Below, piece after piece: positions 11,675 through 22,620 of a stretch of 64,000 nucleotides of DNA (position 1 is the stretch's first letter; each line of letters begins with the position of its first letter). Location: positions 68,227,418 to 68,291,417 of the forward strand of contig OY978526.1 of NCBI GenBank assembly GCA_963854835.1, written 5' to 3'. Position numbers and translations under genes: made by a program. Below the pieces are notes generated by a model. The model was given only the letters and a program-made list of their open reading frames with translations. It had not been told where the DNA came from and did not search any database. The DNA is from Megamerina dolium (Eukaryota; Arthropoda; Insecta; Diptera; Megamerinidae).

Positions 11675-14600
11675 TGTTGCTGTTGCGGAAGACATTATAG
11701 TGTTTGTTGCCGTTGCAGTTGTACGTTCATCACGTTTTAGTTTTTGTATCGATTTACGTGTAGATTCAGTGCCACGTAATTCTTTCACAACCGTTGAGCC
11801 CAAATACTAACAACAACAAAAAGAAGAAGAAGAGGTAAATGTTGTGAAAAATTAATCAGAGCTCACACATACAACCTTTTGCATATATTTACGATTACAT
11901 ATGTACACGTACGTATATCATTTGCAAATTATGTATAGAATATATTTATTGCAGTAATCATTTGAATGTATAATTTTCACATTGTGGAAAATAGAAAGAA
12001 AACAAGATCGATTGACATTGCACATTTATGTACTTGTACAAGAGTACTACGTATGATATGTATGGGATATACTCTGCTTTATGGTACTCGTAGATATAAA
12101 CAAGTACTCGTACTCGTACTCGTATGCAGAATAGGAAGTATGTATATTCATTCCCCTTTTGAATAATTTATTGCTTTGCCATTGCATTGAGTTTCATGGG
12201 AAAATATTCAAATACATACGTTCTTTGTCTTCGATATTTCAATTGAATATGATTTTGAATGCAAATTAATATTTTTAGTATTTAGGAATACTAAAAAATT
12301 TCATACCCAACACCATGGGTAGATAGAGAGACATGCTTCCGAAAAAATATAATATTTTTGTGCAGGATAGAGGGGTGGTTTTTATTCGATAGTGCCTATT
12401 TTCTAATATATTCGAATATTGTTACTCGTATATGCAGAGCTTTAATAATAATAATAATTTATTGTCGTAGGTCGTCCAAAGGCCGACACTGCGACCTAAA
12501 TATCGTTTGTGTCCCGCTACTTTTGTAAATTCTACTATACCCTATAGGTCTAGCACCAATGTTTCTAGTATGCCATAGCATTACATCCCTTTCTACTCAG
12601 ATATTACCTGTCTAAGAAAGGGAATCAACTGGAATCCATGCTCTTTCAGTATCATTTCCGCTTTGCGGATGAAATTGAGTATGTCCATAACAGGCGCATT
12701 TTTTATTTCGTCATGATCTTGTCGATCACGGTGGAAAATGTGCATTCTTGTTTTTGCCAACGCAATACAGTCGCACAGTATGTGTTCTGTAGTTTCGTCC
12801 TCTTCAAGACAGAGCCGATATTCCGTATCGTCAAGAATGTGGATTTTAGTGAGATGATATTTCAGGTAGTAATGTCCTGAAATGTGGGTGCCGTAGCTCA
12901 GTGGTTAGTGTGTTCGCCTTCTGATCTGTAGGTCGTGGTTCAATCCCTGGCTGATATCGATAAGATTTTTCTTTCGAATGGTACCCACCTGTCGGCAAGC
13001 AATTGGCAATTCTTCCGACAGTAACAACTTGCCATGAAAAAGGTTCTAAAAGAACTCTGTGACAAAGCTCAGAAAAAGTGATGTCACAAGTGTTCTGCCG
13101 TTCGGAACCGGTTAAAATAAGTAGATCCCTTCTAATACTGTCCAAATTTAAGACGCACCACAGTAATGGAAGAGAAGCTCGGCCAATGAGCCCTTTGGGG
13201 CTTTAAGTGCCACATATTTATTTTTTTTAATGTCCTGAAAGGAAATGTACTATTTTCCTAAGAGCTGCTGCAGAGCTTTAGTACTATACCTGTATATGAT
13301 TTGAGCAAACTCGCATGTAGGCGTCGTTCTTATAATAAGCATAAGTTTATACGAGAGATAAACGTAGGTCATTGTTTTAATTTTGAAGTCTCTATAATCG
13401 ATTTGCATAGACGCAAAAAAAGCTGCCTCAAGCAGGCTAATAATTTCTCAACAAAAATTGCTTTCACAAAGCTTTTATGAAGCGAAGTGGAAGTCTCAAA
13501 CATATATTTAAAGTAATATTCCTAATAAATTTCCTAATATTATGGAACTAGTCCAGTTGGGCTATAGAAAACTATATTCATATGGAAAAACTATATTCAT
13601 ATGTAGTAGATATTCTTGCTTATCACGCCTGCATAGTCGGTTTAAATATGACCGTCCTACTGTCCGTCTATCCACCTCTCCATCAGTATGTTGTTGATAT
13701 ATTTCGATACAAAATTGGCATGAGCCCGGTCACTATTAAATACGCTCATGTTCCCACAAGTGCCTAACCTCTGAATGTTCGATAAAAGTAATAATAATTA
13801 TCACTTACATAGACCTCATATTTGATTTGCTCATTGAGCAACACATTTGCCGAATGTCTCCATTTTGTGCGTAAGTTTACAGGTAATCCCAGTAATAATT
13901 CCGAAGGAGCGCGTATTTGTAATGGTGGCGGTTCCTGTTGTGGTTGTTTATTAGTTGGTGGTGGTGGTGCTGGTCTAAGAATTTATGTGTAATTTATCAA
14001 TTCAATATCATAACACTACTACTAGTTACAGTATGCCTTTATGTCTAGACATTTAAACTTACCGACTCTTACGATAACCCGATGCGGAAGATCGATGCTG
14101 TTGCACTGTTGCTGGCGGTGGTTGTAATTGCATTTCTTTACCAACTATTGATGCCATTTTATTTGTTTCATTATTTTCACTTAATGGCGTCTTTGCGGAT
14201 TTTGGTTCACGCATTTGTCGTATGTAAGAAACTGAATTTAAAATGCGTCTTCGATGACCCAATTTATTGATTTCTAAGACCGTTTGTAACTCGACATCCC
14301 AAACTCCGCAGACGCTATCGATCGTATTGTAGAGATGTTTACTAAAGATGAAGATATTCGATAGATTTTCAATTATAGTAACACAGAAAAAATTGGTTTT
14401 TATAAAATTGAAAGAACACAGAAGTTATTTGGGGGCGTTAAGTTCATTTTGTAGATGAGCCTCTCTAAAGACCAAAGTTGGAGAGAATATATTCGGGGTA
14501 AATATAGAGAGTAAGTATTGTAAGTCGGTGCCGTAGCTCAGTAGTAGGTCGTGGGTTGAATCCTCGGTTGAAGCATAACAAATTTAATATCGAAAAGATT

Positions 14601-17600
14601 TTTCTTTTGAACGGGACCCACCTGTCCCGGCAAGCAATTGGGAATTCTTCCGGCAGTAACAATTTGCCATGAAAAACCGGCTACAATAAGTAGGTCCCTT
14701 CTAATACTGTCCAAAATTTAACACGCACAACAGTAATGGAAGAAAAGCTCGGCCAAAGAACCCCTCGGGGCTTGAAGTGCCACATATTTATTTATTTATT
14801 TAATTTTTAAGTAATGTATATTCCAAAAAGCGATTGAAGGGAAAAAATTATTGGAAGTCAGTCATAGGATGGATACCTTTAGCGGTACTCTGGGAGCGAC
14901 ATTTATACGAAATGGAGAAAATAGGGCATAAGTATGTTCAGAGAAAATGTTGAGCAGGAAAATTAAGGGGGGTCGGTTATATGTTTTGTTTCAACATTCA
15001 TCGGGGGTTTTTTATGTTAGGAACGAAATGCGATATGACCCCAAATACGAATATAAAGGTATATCTTGACCTTTTCTTCGTGTGACTGTGTAATACTTAC
15101 TTAAAAGACTCCACATATTCTGGCAAATTGATGCTGCTTAACCATTGACTAAGTGTTGCAACGCCTTTTAGCTCGCTTGGTTTATTTTCCTGCTGTTGCT
15201 TGGCTTGATTCTTTTCGTGTACCTGTTGCTGAAATTCTGCTCTTGGTAAAGTTTTGATGAAATTCAATAGTTTTGCACCATCCACTTCTGGTATATGCAT
15301 CAGCTGAATGTCATTATCCTCAAAGACGCCATTCTACGAGATTATTTTTATACATTCTATATTTGATTCGACAATAAAGAAACTAAAAGGAAACTTACCA
15401 CAAATTTATAATTGTCATATCCATTCTCAAATAACATACGTTCCAAATGTAAGAGTCCCCCACCAGAAAGTCTCACAGCCAATTCATGACGTTCTGCTGG
15501 TACATCGAGATCATCGAAATCTAATTCGATATCGATATTTGTTGGTGTTACATTTGAATTTAATATGCCACTACCGAAGGATTCAATGATCTCGGAAATT
15601 TTCTTACGAGCCTCTTCAGCATTGAATGGACTCAAAATGTTGCTCTCGTGTGTGGCAGCGGTCTTTGGTGATATCTCCTCTTCGTTGGAACTTTCGTTGC
15701 GTTCATCCGTAATACTATTCATACTGCGATGACTAATATTATCCTTGGGCGGTTGTAAATCAAAATGTTCGTTGTTATTCTCCTTGCTGTCAGATGTGGT
15801 TAATATAATGACGTCACTGTTCTTGCGCTGATGCTGTTGTGACGCAGCTGGTGGTGCTTTCAATAGTTTTCGTTCGGGTAAAATTGGTTTTGTTGGTATC
15901 GGTGGTCGTTGGTGTTGTTGTTTGTGTTGATCATCAGCAGCAGCCGGAGCCGATGTACTTCGTTGTGATTGAGATTTATTGTTTAATGCAAACTGTTGCC
16001 TATTTGTATTGAGATTTGCTGAGATTCCTTCGTGTCGTAGATTAATGGTTGAACCTTTGAGGAGACCAGCAAATGGCATATCACCGATATACTCTTCAAC
16101 ACAATCCGTTGAAAGACTATGATCGGAATAGGAAACACTCGAACTAAGCGATCCCGACGATCCTTGCATTCCGGCCGCTTGATAAATGGGTGGTTCCGTA
16201 GGCGCGGATGGCATTGTGGACACCGTCATTAGCTGTGCAAAATTGAAGCTTGTACCTTGTGGGGGTGGTAGATGCTTTGGCGGTGAAGTAGCCGTATCGA
16301 TCATCAGTTGCTGTTGTTGCAGCAGAGCCGATCTTCGCTTGTATTCTTGACTTAGGGGGCGTATACGCTCGTGTATCGTTCGTTCGGCATGACTCGATGA
16401 TGGTGGTGGATGATCTGGTGTCGGCGGTTGCTGATAGTTTGTCGGACTGTCTGGTATTTGTGATTTCGGATCACTATTACTATCGCTCGATATCGAATAG
16501 GCTTCCTTATCGCCGAGTGAAATAGAACTATTTGGAGAGAGAATCAATGTTTCAAATTATTTGAGGCAGAAATATTTTCTTCAGTATCATACAAGTTTAT
16601 TAAGTCCAACAAAATATATTCTGTCAGCTCCAAAAATGTCGGAAAATTTGCCAAATACTACTCTAATACGTAAGTACGAGCAACGAAGATTGTGAAGAAC
16701 CTCAAATGATATATGAACTTACCAACTATTCCGATTTCTTTTCAATTTTCGATTGGGATTATAGGATTTCAACGTTGGATTTTCACACTTAATTATTTCC
16801 TTCGATATAGAACCTACATTACGTAGAGCCGGTATTGGTTTTTGGTTTGAATCGGTGGCGGAAGAGTGTTCCCGGTTTAAATTTGGCACAAAATTTCCAT
16901 CAAACTGTTCGTTGCCATAATCGTCGTCCTGTTGGAGCATATCATCTAAGAGTAATACAAAAAATTAGCTTTTGTTTTAAGAGCTTCCGTAAAAATTTAT
17001 TCGTAATCAGTATGATTACACTTACTGCTTGAACTTAACGATATATTGCCAGATGCTGAGCATGAACTCTCACGGGCGCTCGCATACAGACGATCACCGC
17101 GTTGTCGGTCACGCAATAGTTGGGTTTCATCGAAACTCACACCACCAACGCTACCATGACTCTGATGAGAATACGGACTATCATTCGATGGACTACCGTG
17201 TCGTCGTGAATTTGCCAACGAGCCTTGTTGATGATGATTCGGTGAGGTATAACTAAATATTTGACCAGTGTGTGTAGGTGAAACTGATAGATTACGTCGT
17301 GGTGGTTTTTTAGGTGGTGCACCCTGTGGTGTAAAACTACTCATCTGTAATGGATTGCCGGTGAAAGTAATCATACCGCCTAATGGGAGACCAATTTTTC
17401 ATATAATTTAAATTAAATCAATTTTAATACGATAATTACCCGTAGAAGATCGTGACCTTGGTGATACGGATGCTGGCTCAAAACTACTCATAGACGAGGA
17501 AGGACTGACGGCCATTTCGCTGTAGCAATCAAAAGAAAATTTGAAAACTACAATCAATTACTGTAAACTTAATTCAATATAATTATAAAAAAAAAACGCT

Positions 17601-20600
17601 GGAAATACGAGAACGTTGTAATTCGAATACATCGCTTTTAAAGGAAAATTGGCTGACAGCCCTAAAAAATAAAATTAGGATGTCCAGTAGATCAGAGTAT
17701 TCATATTATATAAATTTCATTTCCAGCGTCACCCTTAGGTTGGAAAAGACGATTTTTTTTGAGGTTAGAAACAAACTTGTGGATTCAGCAACCCAAAATC
17801 ATAGAATGAAGCTACTCGGTTTTGACGCACACCATGGGATTATGGGATTTTCTGAGTTATCTCTCTAAAATCTTTTGGTACTGCTGAGCATTACATTGGT
17901 TTTAACAGTGCAGCACTTTGAGATTTTTTGTCTCAAATCGTTGCTATTCTTCCTATACCAATGCCACAGCAACACGAAAGAAGGTACTGTCCAACAGACA
18001 AGAAAAACATATCTATGGTGATGGGTGTCCCATCTCAGAGATTTATTAACAATTATCCCAGCTTGAAAAAATTGTCATGGAAAAGTTTCTTAAAAAGCTC
18101 TGTAGCGATGTTCGGGAAAAGAGTGATGTCACAAGGGTTCCGCCGCTCGGAACCAGCTAATATATGAAATATATGTATTATGAAATTTGAAACAATTGAC
18201 AAAATATCCAGAATCGCACATTGATGTCGTTTCTTTGGGGATATTTCCATAAGTTTCTCTCCACAAGATTTTGAAATCAGACCCCTAACTCTCCAGCTTA
18301 GAGGAGCTCACCATAATAACCCAAGAATAGACCTTTGAGCGATAAACTGTAAGACCGGCCATCAAAAATTCTTCCGTCCCAATATTTCTTTCAAATATAC
18401 GCTTTATTTCCACTCGTTCACCTACACTTTATGTAGGTGAACGACCCACCTTAATGGGTATCAGTGTTTTGGAAGGAAATGTTGGGACAGAAGAATGAGT
18501 GATATCCTAACAGTCGGTCACATATTATCGCACCTTGGGAGTGATTTTCGACAATCATGGTCTCATTAGTATATTTATAAGTGCTTTTAAATTCATTTGA
18601 ATGGGAAGCATTTCTAAGAGGTAAATGTAGGGTGCAAGTATGCTAAGAAATAATGCTCAGTAATGAAAACTAATGGACATTAGTCAGGAGAAGTTCACGA
18701 ATTCGTCACTTCTTAAAGGCAAATAGGAATAGGTTGTAATAAGTTAAAAAAAAAATTTTTGAAGCAAAAACGAATGGGGTGTAGTCAAACATTTTCTCTC
18801 ACTATGGGCGGTTGAAGCACAACTTTAATATCGTAAAGATTTTTCTTTTGAACGGTACCAACCTATCGGCAAGCAATTGGTAATTCTTCCGACAGTAACA
18901 ACTTGCATGAAAACCCTTCTAAAAGACCTCTGTAATAAAACAAGGAAAAAGTGATGTCAAAAGGTCTCTGCCGTTCGGAACCGGCTAATATGAGTAGGTT
19001 CCTTCTAATACTGTCCAAAATTTAACACGCACAACTGTACTGGAAGAGCAGCTCGTCCAAAGAGCCCTTCGGGGGCTATAAGTGCCATATATTTATATTA
19101 TTTTTTTATGGGCAATGTTCCCTGTTTTAATTCTTGTTTCAACGTTCATAATTTTTTGGGGTTTAGAAACGAAATGTGAACTGACCGATCCAAAACAAAT
19201 CCTGGAACCGAATTCGGTGTTTGGAATCACTGGGTTCACGTATAGACAACACTCTATATTTTCATAACAAACGCCGAATTATTTTACGAGGACTTCCAAA
19301 AATTTATACCATATGTTAAGTAAACTGTAACGTAAGCAACAGTTAAGTAACGTAAACAGTTGTTTGTTAACAAGAGAGAAGCAACGAAATTTTAATTAGG
19401 GTAAAGCCTCTACTTGTTCCTGCTATCTTGTTGGATGAACACAGGATAGTCGAAGCACACATTTTTGTATGGAAACTGGAACTATCTAGAGTAGTAGTGC
19501 GTTGACCTTCTACGGTTAAAGATTCCGGTTTATATTTCTCACATTGCTCGCCTGCCCCTCAGTAATCTTATAAACTATACCGCAAACGTTCTGCCGGTCA
19601 AAATTCAATTATATTAAGTAGGTCGTTTTTAGTAGCAGACAAAATACACACAAATCGAAGAAAACCACGTCCAACGTTCCTTTCAATCTATAATCAATGC
19701 ACTTTACCCTTTTGTCATGAAGTAATTGTATATGCGAAAGTGTTTTGAATAGTTTTCGATGTGAAAAAAACTCAAATATAGATTAGTATTTGATGTTAAA
19801 AATGAAATTGCAATTAATTGTTTATTACTAACGAAAACAAATGCAAACAAATTGTATGATAATATATAAATTTAATAATTATAACAGAAATATAAATATA
19901 ATAATTTTGTTTTTTTAATAACTATATATATTAAAATTATTGTATAGTAATTAGAAAATATCACAGGATGTAAATTAAATGTTAGGAATTTAATTTCTCT
20001 GATTATTATCGAATAAATTATATGAATATTAATTACATATGTACAAATACACATACAATAAAATAATACAAAATGAATATAGTAGTATAAATTAAATGAC
20101 AAATTGTTAACACAATCAGGAACTAAATGATAATGACATGCATTAGATGTTTATATGTGAATGTGTTTTGCCTGTAATGGTGTATGTAAAATGATGGCAA
20201 TAATTATATACAAATTATGTGTATGTATGGGTCTCATTGATAATGCAGTGCAGTATAATGTATTGTACATATTTATTTGTGTGCCTTTGTGTGTGAGCAA
20301 ACATGTGCAACAAGTGAAAATAGTGAACATTTATACTAATAACGATCGTTGTCGCTTTGTGACTGGCTCACTTTTTTCATATTATTATTATTGATCGAAC
20401 ATAGTGACCATGTATCGTTGAGTTAGTAGTAAGTAGCAGTGGTAATAATATCATGATAATACCTGCCGCCACTGTTGTTATCTTCTGGTTGTAGGCCGCT
20501 ATCTAAAGATTTGCCACCATTGAAGCTGCTCACACCATAGCGTTGTTTACTGTAGGACGACGATTGTTGCATGGAATGCGAATGATTGAGCAAATGGTTA

Positions 20601-22620
20601 TTCGAATTAAAATGATAATGATTATTATGATGTTGCTTTTGATAGTGACTGTTATTGCTAATGCGTTGTAATTGTTGTTGTTGTTGTTGATTATGTGGCT
20701 GCTGCTGTTGCTGCTGTAACAATTGATGATGATGATGATGACGAAAAACAACCTCTTCACTATCATCAGTATCCATTTGATTGCGAAAATCTATCAGAGT
20801 GAAAGAGTGAGAGCGAGAATGAAATTATTATTACCATCTAATCAGCTATAGCAATCGTATTTAATAAAATTAATTATTACTATTAATCACGGCTATTATG
20901 TGTTTCGTCACATGCGGTGGAAACTCTTTTAGTATATCCAATGCTGTGCGTCCCTCTGCATCGGTAGCATTCAAATCGATATCCGCCTTTAGCAAAGTAC
21001 GAACTACTGACTCTTTGCCACATAGTGCCGCCTCATGCAATGCTGTGCCAGATGGTGTCAATAGATTGACACTAACACCAGCTGCCAGCAGCACCTCGAC
21101 CACATTCTTATGACCATTACGACTAGCCAAATGTAGGCTGGTGTGCGGGAATATGTTGCGTGTCGGTGTCGCTGGCGAAGAGATGATCGAAGGTGATGAT
21201 GGCGATGGTGTAGAAACTGAACCGGAATGTGGCAACGGTGAAGAATGCCTTGATTTCGAGTGCTGTTGCTGTTGGTGTATTTGATGCAGTTGTTGTTGTT
21301 GTTGTTGTTGTTGACTATGACCATCAATGGCAGCGCTGCTGAATGGTGCAATGAGTTCAGGGTGTGCACGTATTAACATTTGTACCGCCTGTAGGCGTCC
21401 ATATTGTGCAGCCAAATCTAATGGTGTTTCACCACGTGTATTCTGCATATTGGGATCGGCATCGTGTGCCAGCAGTACAGCTAATGCGCCAGTATGACCG
21501 TGCTGAGATGCACAATGCAAAGGAGTTTCATTTTCAATTGTCTGCAAATGTAAAAGATGTTAAAGTGAAAATTTATGTATCTATGTACGATATATGTGCA
21601 TATTAGATCTGTCCAAAATTTGCAAAAGATTTTTACTTTCATGCGTTGTAAGATGTCTTAAATGTTTCCCAGGAGAAAAAAACAGGATTTCAAAAATAAT
21701 ATATTTTTGAAAGATTTTATTCCATTGAAGAAGTATATTTACATTCGCTTCATACCACTTTACAAAATGTATGTTAATTCATAAATATCTATAATGGTAA
21801 CAATAAAGTTTCATGTGCAAAGTGTGGAAACATAGATATGTAAGCATACGTTTGTATGAGAGGTAGGCATGGTTTTTATCCGATTACGACCATTTACTAA
21901 TATATAATACCTATTCTGTGATCGGATAGCTTTATATATCAAGTTTTAGTTCATTCAAGAACACACGTTTGTATGGAAAGTATGCGTGGTTTTCCTCCGA
22001 TTCCACTCAATCACGAACTAAATCGGTATTTGGTGAAAATAATCTAACGTACACATTTTCAGTTCGATTTTTCTGTTACTACGGGAGTTATCAGGCGAAT
22101 AGACGAACAGACATAAATACAGACATAGCTAAATCGATACAGATCATGATTCTAAACATACTTCTTCATATACGTATTTCACCTCTCCTTTTGAGTATTA
22201 CAAACTCATATTTTTCTGCAAAGAGCATTCTCACTTTTTTGGATAGTTCTAATGTAATGTACATAGCTTTCTCAGTACCTGTAAATTAGGATTTGCTGGC
22301 CTATATGGGTGTGTTAATAACATTTTCACAATCTCTTGATGTCCCGCCCATGAGGCCAAATGTAATGGTGATGAACCACGTGAATCTGGTAAATTTGGTG
22401 ATGCTTCGTGTGCCAGTAATAAGCGTACAATATCACTATGTCCATTTAGGCAAGCATGATGCAATGCTGAATAGCCACCATTATCTTGTACATTAACACC
22501 GGGTCCACGTCGTAAACTTGCTAGTGGACCGGCACGTTTTGCACGTTGATTGAGTACTTTTTCAATGAACGTAATATTACCGTTGCGTGCTGCCTCTAGA
22601 AATTCTTGATCTTTACCCAT
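10875..22620 (-). CDS. ANKS1: ANKS1-family ankyrin/SAM/PTB scaffold protein (whole gene)
   Basis: Thirteen coding exons joined at GT/AG sites: 22620-22279, 21541-20881, 20790-20463, 17519-17440, 17379-17026, 16945-16723, 16527-15399, 15333-15101, 14341-14063, 13974-13809, 11806-11510, 11275-11144, 11039-10875. All phases agree and the sum is 4389 nt, giving 1462 residues. Order: start [15 protein letters not shown] (close to vertebrate ANKS1A), ankyrin repeats to about residue 335 interrupted by a Gln/Ser/Pro insert (about 180-246), a long low-complexity linker with proline-rich motifs, two SAM domains (about 1015-1070 and 1090-1170), and a PTB domain (about 1250-1430) ending [10 protein letters not shown]. 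The family comprises cytoplasmic adaptors; ANKS1A/B bind phosphotyrosine/NPxY proteins and act in Eph and EGF receptor trafficking. The Drosophila counterpart is, I believe, CG4393. Exons come from sequence logic alone; alternative and noncoding exons are not excluded. Confidence 0.93.
11144..11275 (-). CDS. ANKS1: ANKS1 exon 12 (PTB)
   Basis: Residues 1365-1408, 44 codons. [20 protein letters not shown] and [19 protein letters not shown] are characteristic PTB strands. Acceptor TATAG, donor ACG|GTGAG, phase 0. Confidence 0.93.
11510..11806 (-). CDS. ANKS1: ANKS1 exon 11 (PTB core with Ala/Gln insert)
   Basis: Residues 1266-1364. [20 protein letters not shown] opens the PTB. After KLKRDER comes about 45 residues of Thr/Ala/Gln low complexity, encoded by GCA/GCT and CAA runs near 11610-11685, before [19 protein letters not shown] resumes the fold. 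Acceptor TTAG, donor AAG|GTGAGT, phase 0. Confidence 0.93.
12445..13268 (-). mobile_element. 5'-truncated I-clade LINE (split by a SINE) in ANKS1 intron 10
   Basis: Minus-strand frames read [27 protein letters not shown], the Cys-rich end of I-clade ORF2 proteins, and stop shortly before a (TAA)n-type tail (12445-12458), the normal 3' end of I elements. TGCAGAGCTTTA at 12433-12444 and again at 13269-13280 is a perfect 12-bp target duplication. Excluding the nested SINE and its duplication, about 466 bp of LINE remain. The upstream part of the same frame ([14 protein letters not shown]) lies beyond the SINE, confirming continuity. Confidence 0.88.
12883..13228 (+). mobile_element. SINE copy A, complete, tRNA-derived head
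   Basis: A 346-bp SINE. The head contains a pol III A box (TAGCTCAGTGG at 12894-12904) and B box (GGTTCAATCCC at 12937-12947) from a tRNA-like ancestor. The body has the family blocks TTTCTTTCGAATGGTACCCA, GTTCTGCCGTTCGGAACCGG and AGCCCTTTGGGGCT, and the end is GTGCCACATATTTATTTTT. AATGTCCTGAAA at 12871-12882 and 13229-13240 is a perfect 12-bp target duplication, placing the insertion inside the LINE. It serves as the reference copy for the window. Confidence 0.92.
13809..13974 (-). CDS. ANKS1: ANKS1 exon 10 (poly-Pro and PTB lead-in)
   Basis: Residues 1210-1265. A proline run ([18 protein letters not shown]), then [22 protein letters not shown], the WRH lead-in of ANKS1 PTB domains. Acceptor TCTTAG, donor TAT|GTAAGT, phase 0. 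Confidence 0.92.
14063..14341 (-). CDS. ANKS1: ANKS1 exon 9 (rest of SAM2)
   Basis: Residues 1117-1210. It continues SAM2 with [20 protein letters not shown] and [14 protein letters not shown], matching the vertebrate arrangement (SIDTVKNLWELELVNVLK..LGHRKRI). A linker with [13 protein letters not shown] follows. Acceptor CTTTAG, donor CG|GTAAGT, phase 2. Confidence 0.93.
14523..14807 (+). mobile_element. SINE copy B in ANKS1 intron 8
   Basis: Same family as copy A: A box intact, B box shifted by a deletion between them, another deletion in the middle of the body, and tail GTGCCACATATTTATTTATT. Flanked by TAAGTATTGTA and TAAGTAATGTA (10 of 11 identical), a likely target duplication at 14512-14522 and 14808-14818. 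Confidence 0.85.
14820..15060 (+). repeat. dispersed repeat patch (intron 8)
   Basis: The phrase TATGTTCAGAGAAAATGTTGAG with AATTAAGGGGGGTCGGTTAT recurs in diverged form at 42990-43060 (TATATTCAAAGAAAATGTTG, then a GATCGACCATACA version). It belongs to an unnamed old repeat family. Confidence 0.4.
15101..15333 (-). CDS. ANKS1: ANKS1 exon 8 (end of SAM1, start of SAM2)
   Basis: Residues 1040-1117. [19 protein letters not shown] completes SAM1, followed by a Gln-rich linker and the first SAM2 helix [17 protein letters not shown]. Acceptor TCGTAG, donor AA|GTAAGT, phase 2. Confidence 0.92.
15399..16527 (-). CDS. ANKS1: ANKS1 exon 7 (long linker and start of SAM1)
   Basis: Residues about 663-1039, the largest exon. 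It contains proline-rich stretches ([27 protein letters not shown]), an acidic segment and the helix [15 protein letters not shown], and ends inside SAM1 with [19 protein letters not shown]. Acceptor CCAAATAG, donor GTG|GTAAGT, phase 0. Confidence 0.92.
16723..16945 (-). CDS. ANKS1: ANKS1 exon 6 (linker)
   Basis: Residues about 589-663. Acidic start ([19 protein letters not shown]) and basic end ([10 protein letters not shown]). Acceptor CTCTTAG, donor TG|GTAAGT, phase 2. No domain recognised. Confidence 0.85.
17026..17379 (-). CDS. ANKS1: ANKS1 exon 5 (proline-rich linker)
   Basis: Residues about 471-589. It contains [19 protein letters not shown], a proline/basic motif of the type seen in SH3-binding linkers of this family, followed by Ser/His-rich sequence. 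Acceptor CATTAG, donor A|GTAAGT. Confidence 0.85.
17440..17519 (-). CDS. ANKS1: ANKS1 exon 4 (short linker exon)
   Basis: An 80-nt exon encoding [16 protein letters not shown] and [11 protein letters not shown]. Acceptor GCTACAG, donor G|GTAATT. It is too short for an independent homology call; it is accepted because both phases fit exactly between exons 3 and 5 and the Ser/Pro composition matches. Confidence 0.75.
18055..18170 (+). mobile_element. SINE fragment C in ANKS1 intron 3
   Basis: Body-only fragment of the SINE family: TTGTCATGGAAAAGTTTCTT, AAAGAGTGATGTCACAAGGG, and CGCCGCTCGGAACC. No head or tail. Confidence 0.7.
18810..19106 (+). mobile_element. SINE copy D, 5'-truncated, in ANKS1 intron 3
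   Basis: Starts at GGTTGAAGCA, so it lacks the A and B boxes, and runs through the whole body to GTGCCATATATTTATATTA. TATGGGC at 18803-18809 and 19107-19113 is a short likely target duplication. Truncation at the 5' end is expected from incomplete target-primed reverse transcription. Confidence 0.85.
20463..20790 (-). CDS. ANKS1: ANKS1 exon 3 (His/Gln-rich linker)
   Basis: Residues about 335-444. Acidic start ([10 protein letters not shown]), then a poly-His and poly-Gln tract made of CAT and CAG/CAA runs, then a Ser/Asn/His-rich stretch. Acceptor GATAG, phase 1; donor AG|GTATTA, phase 2. The donor is weaker than its neighbours, so alternative ends are possible. Confidence 0.8.
20881..21541 (-). 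CDS. ANKS1: ANKS1 exon 2 (ankyrin repeats with poly-Q insert)
   Basis: Residues 115-334 plus one base. It holds four or five ankyrin units ([75 protein letters not shown], then TALDILKEF). Between the second and third lies about 66 residues rich in Gln, His, Ser and Pro, encoded partly by a CAA/CAG run near 21290-21312. Acceptor TTTGCAG; donor A|GTAATA, phase 1. Confidence 0.9.
21845..22145 (+). repeat. tandem-monomer repeat patch in ANKS1 intron 1
   Basis: Two diverged monomers begin TTTGTATGAGAGGTAGGCAT (about 21852) and TTTGTATGGAAAGTATGCGT (about 21969), each followed by a GTTTT..TCCGATT block. They end in a downstream module with repeated CAGACA units and ATGGCTAAATCGA-like sequence (about 22105-22135). 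The same monomer family occurs at 45.8, 51.1 and 53.5 kb. Confidence 0.6.
22279..22620 (-). CDS. ANKS1: ANKS1 exon 1 (start, ankyrin repeats 1-3)
   Basis: Residues 1-114. ATG at 22618-22620 in CACAATGG context. It encodes [15 protein letters not shown] and two canonical ankyrin units ([20 protein letters not shown] and [19 protein letters not shown]). It ends CAG before a GTACTG donor, phase 0. Just upstream a TTTTAG at about 22676 could be the acceptor for a noncoding first exon. Confidence 0.92.

Noticed and set aside
12894..12947. A genuine tRNA gene
   Set aside because: A and B boxes are present but the acceptor and anticodon stems do not form a proper cloverleaf. The sequence continues into the SINE body with target duplications.
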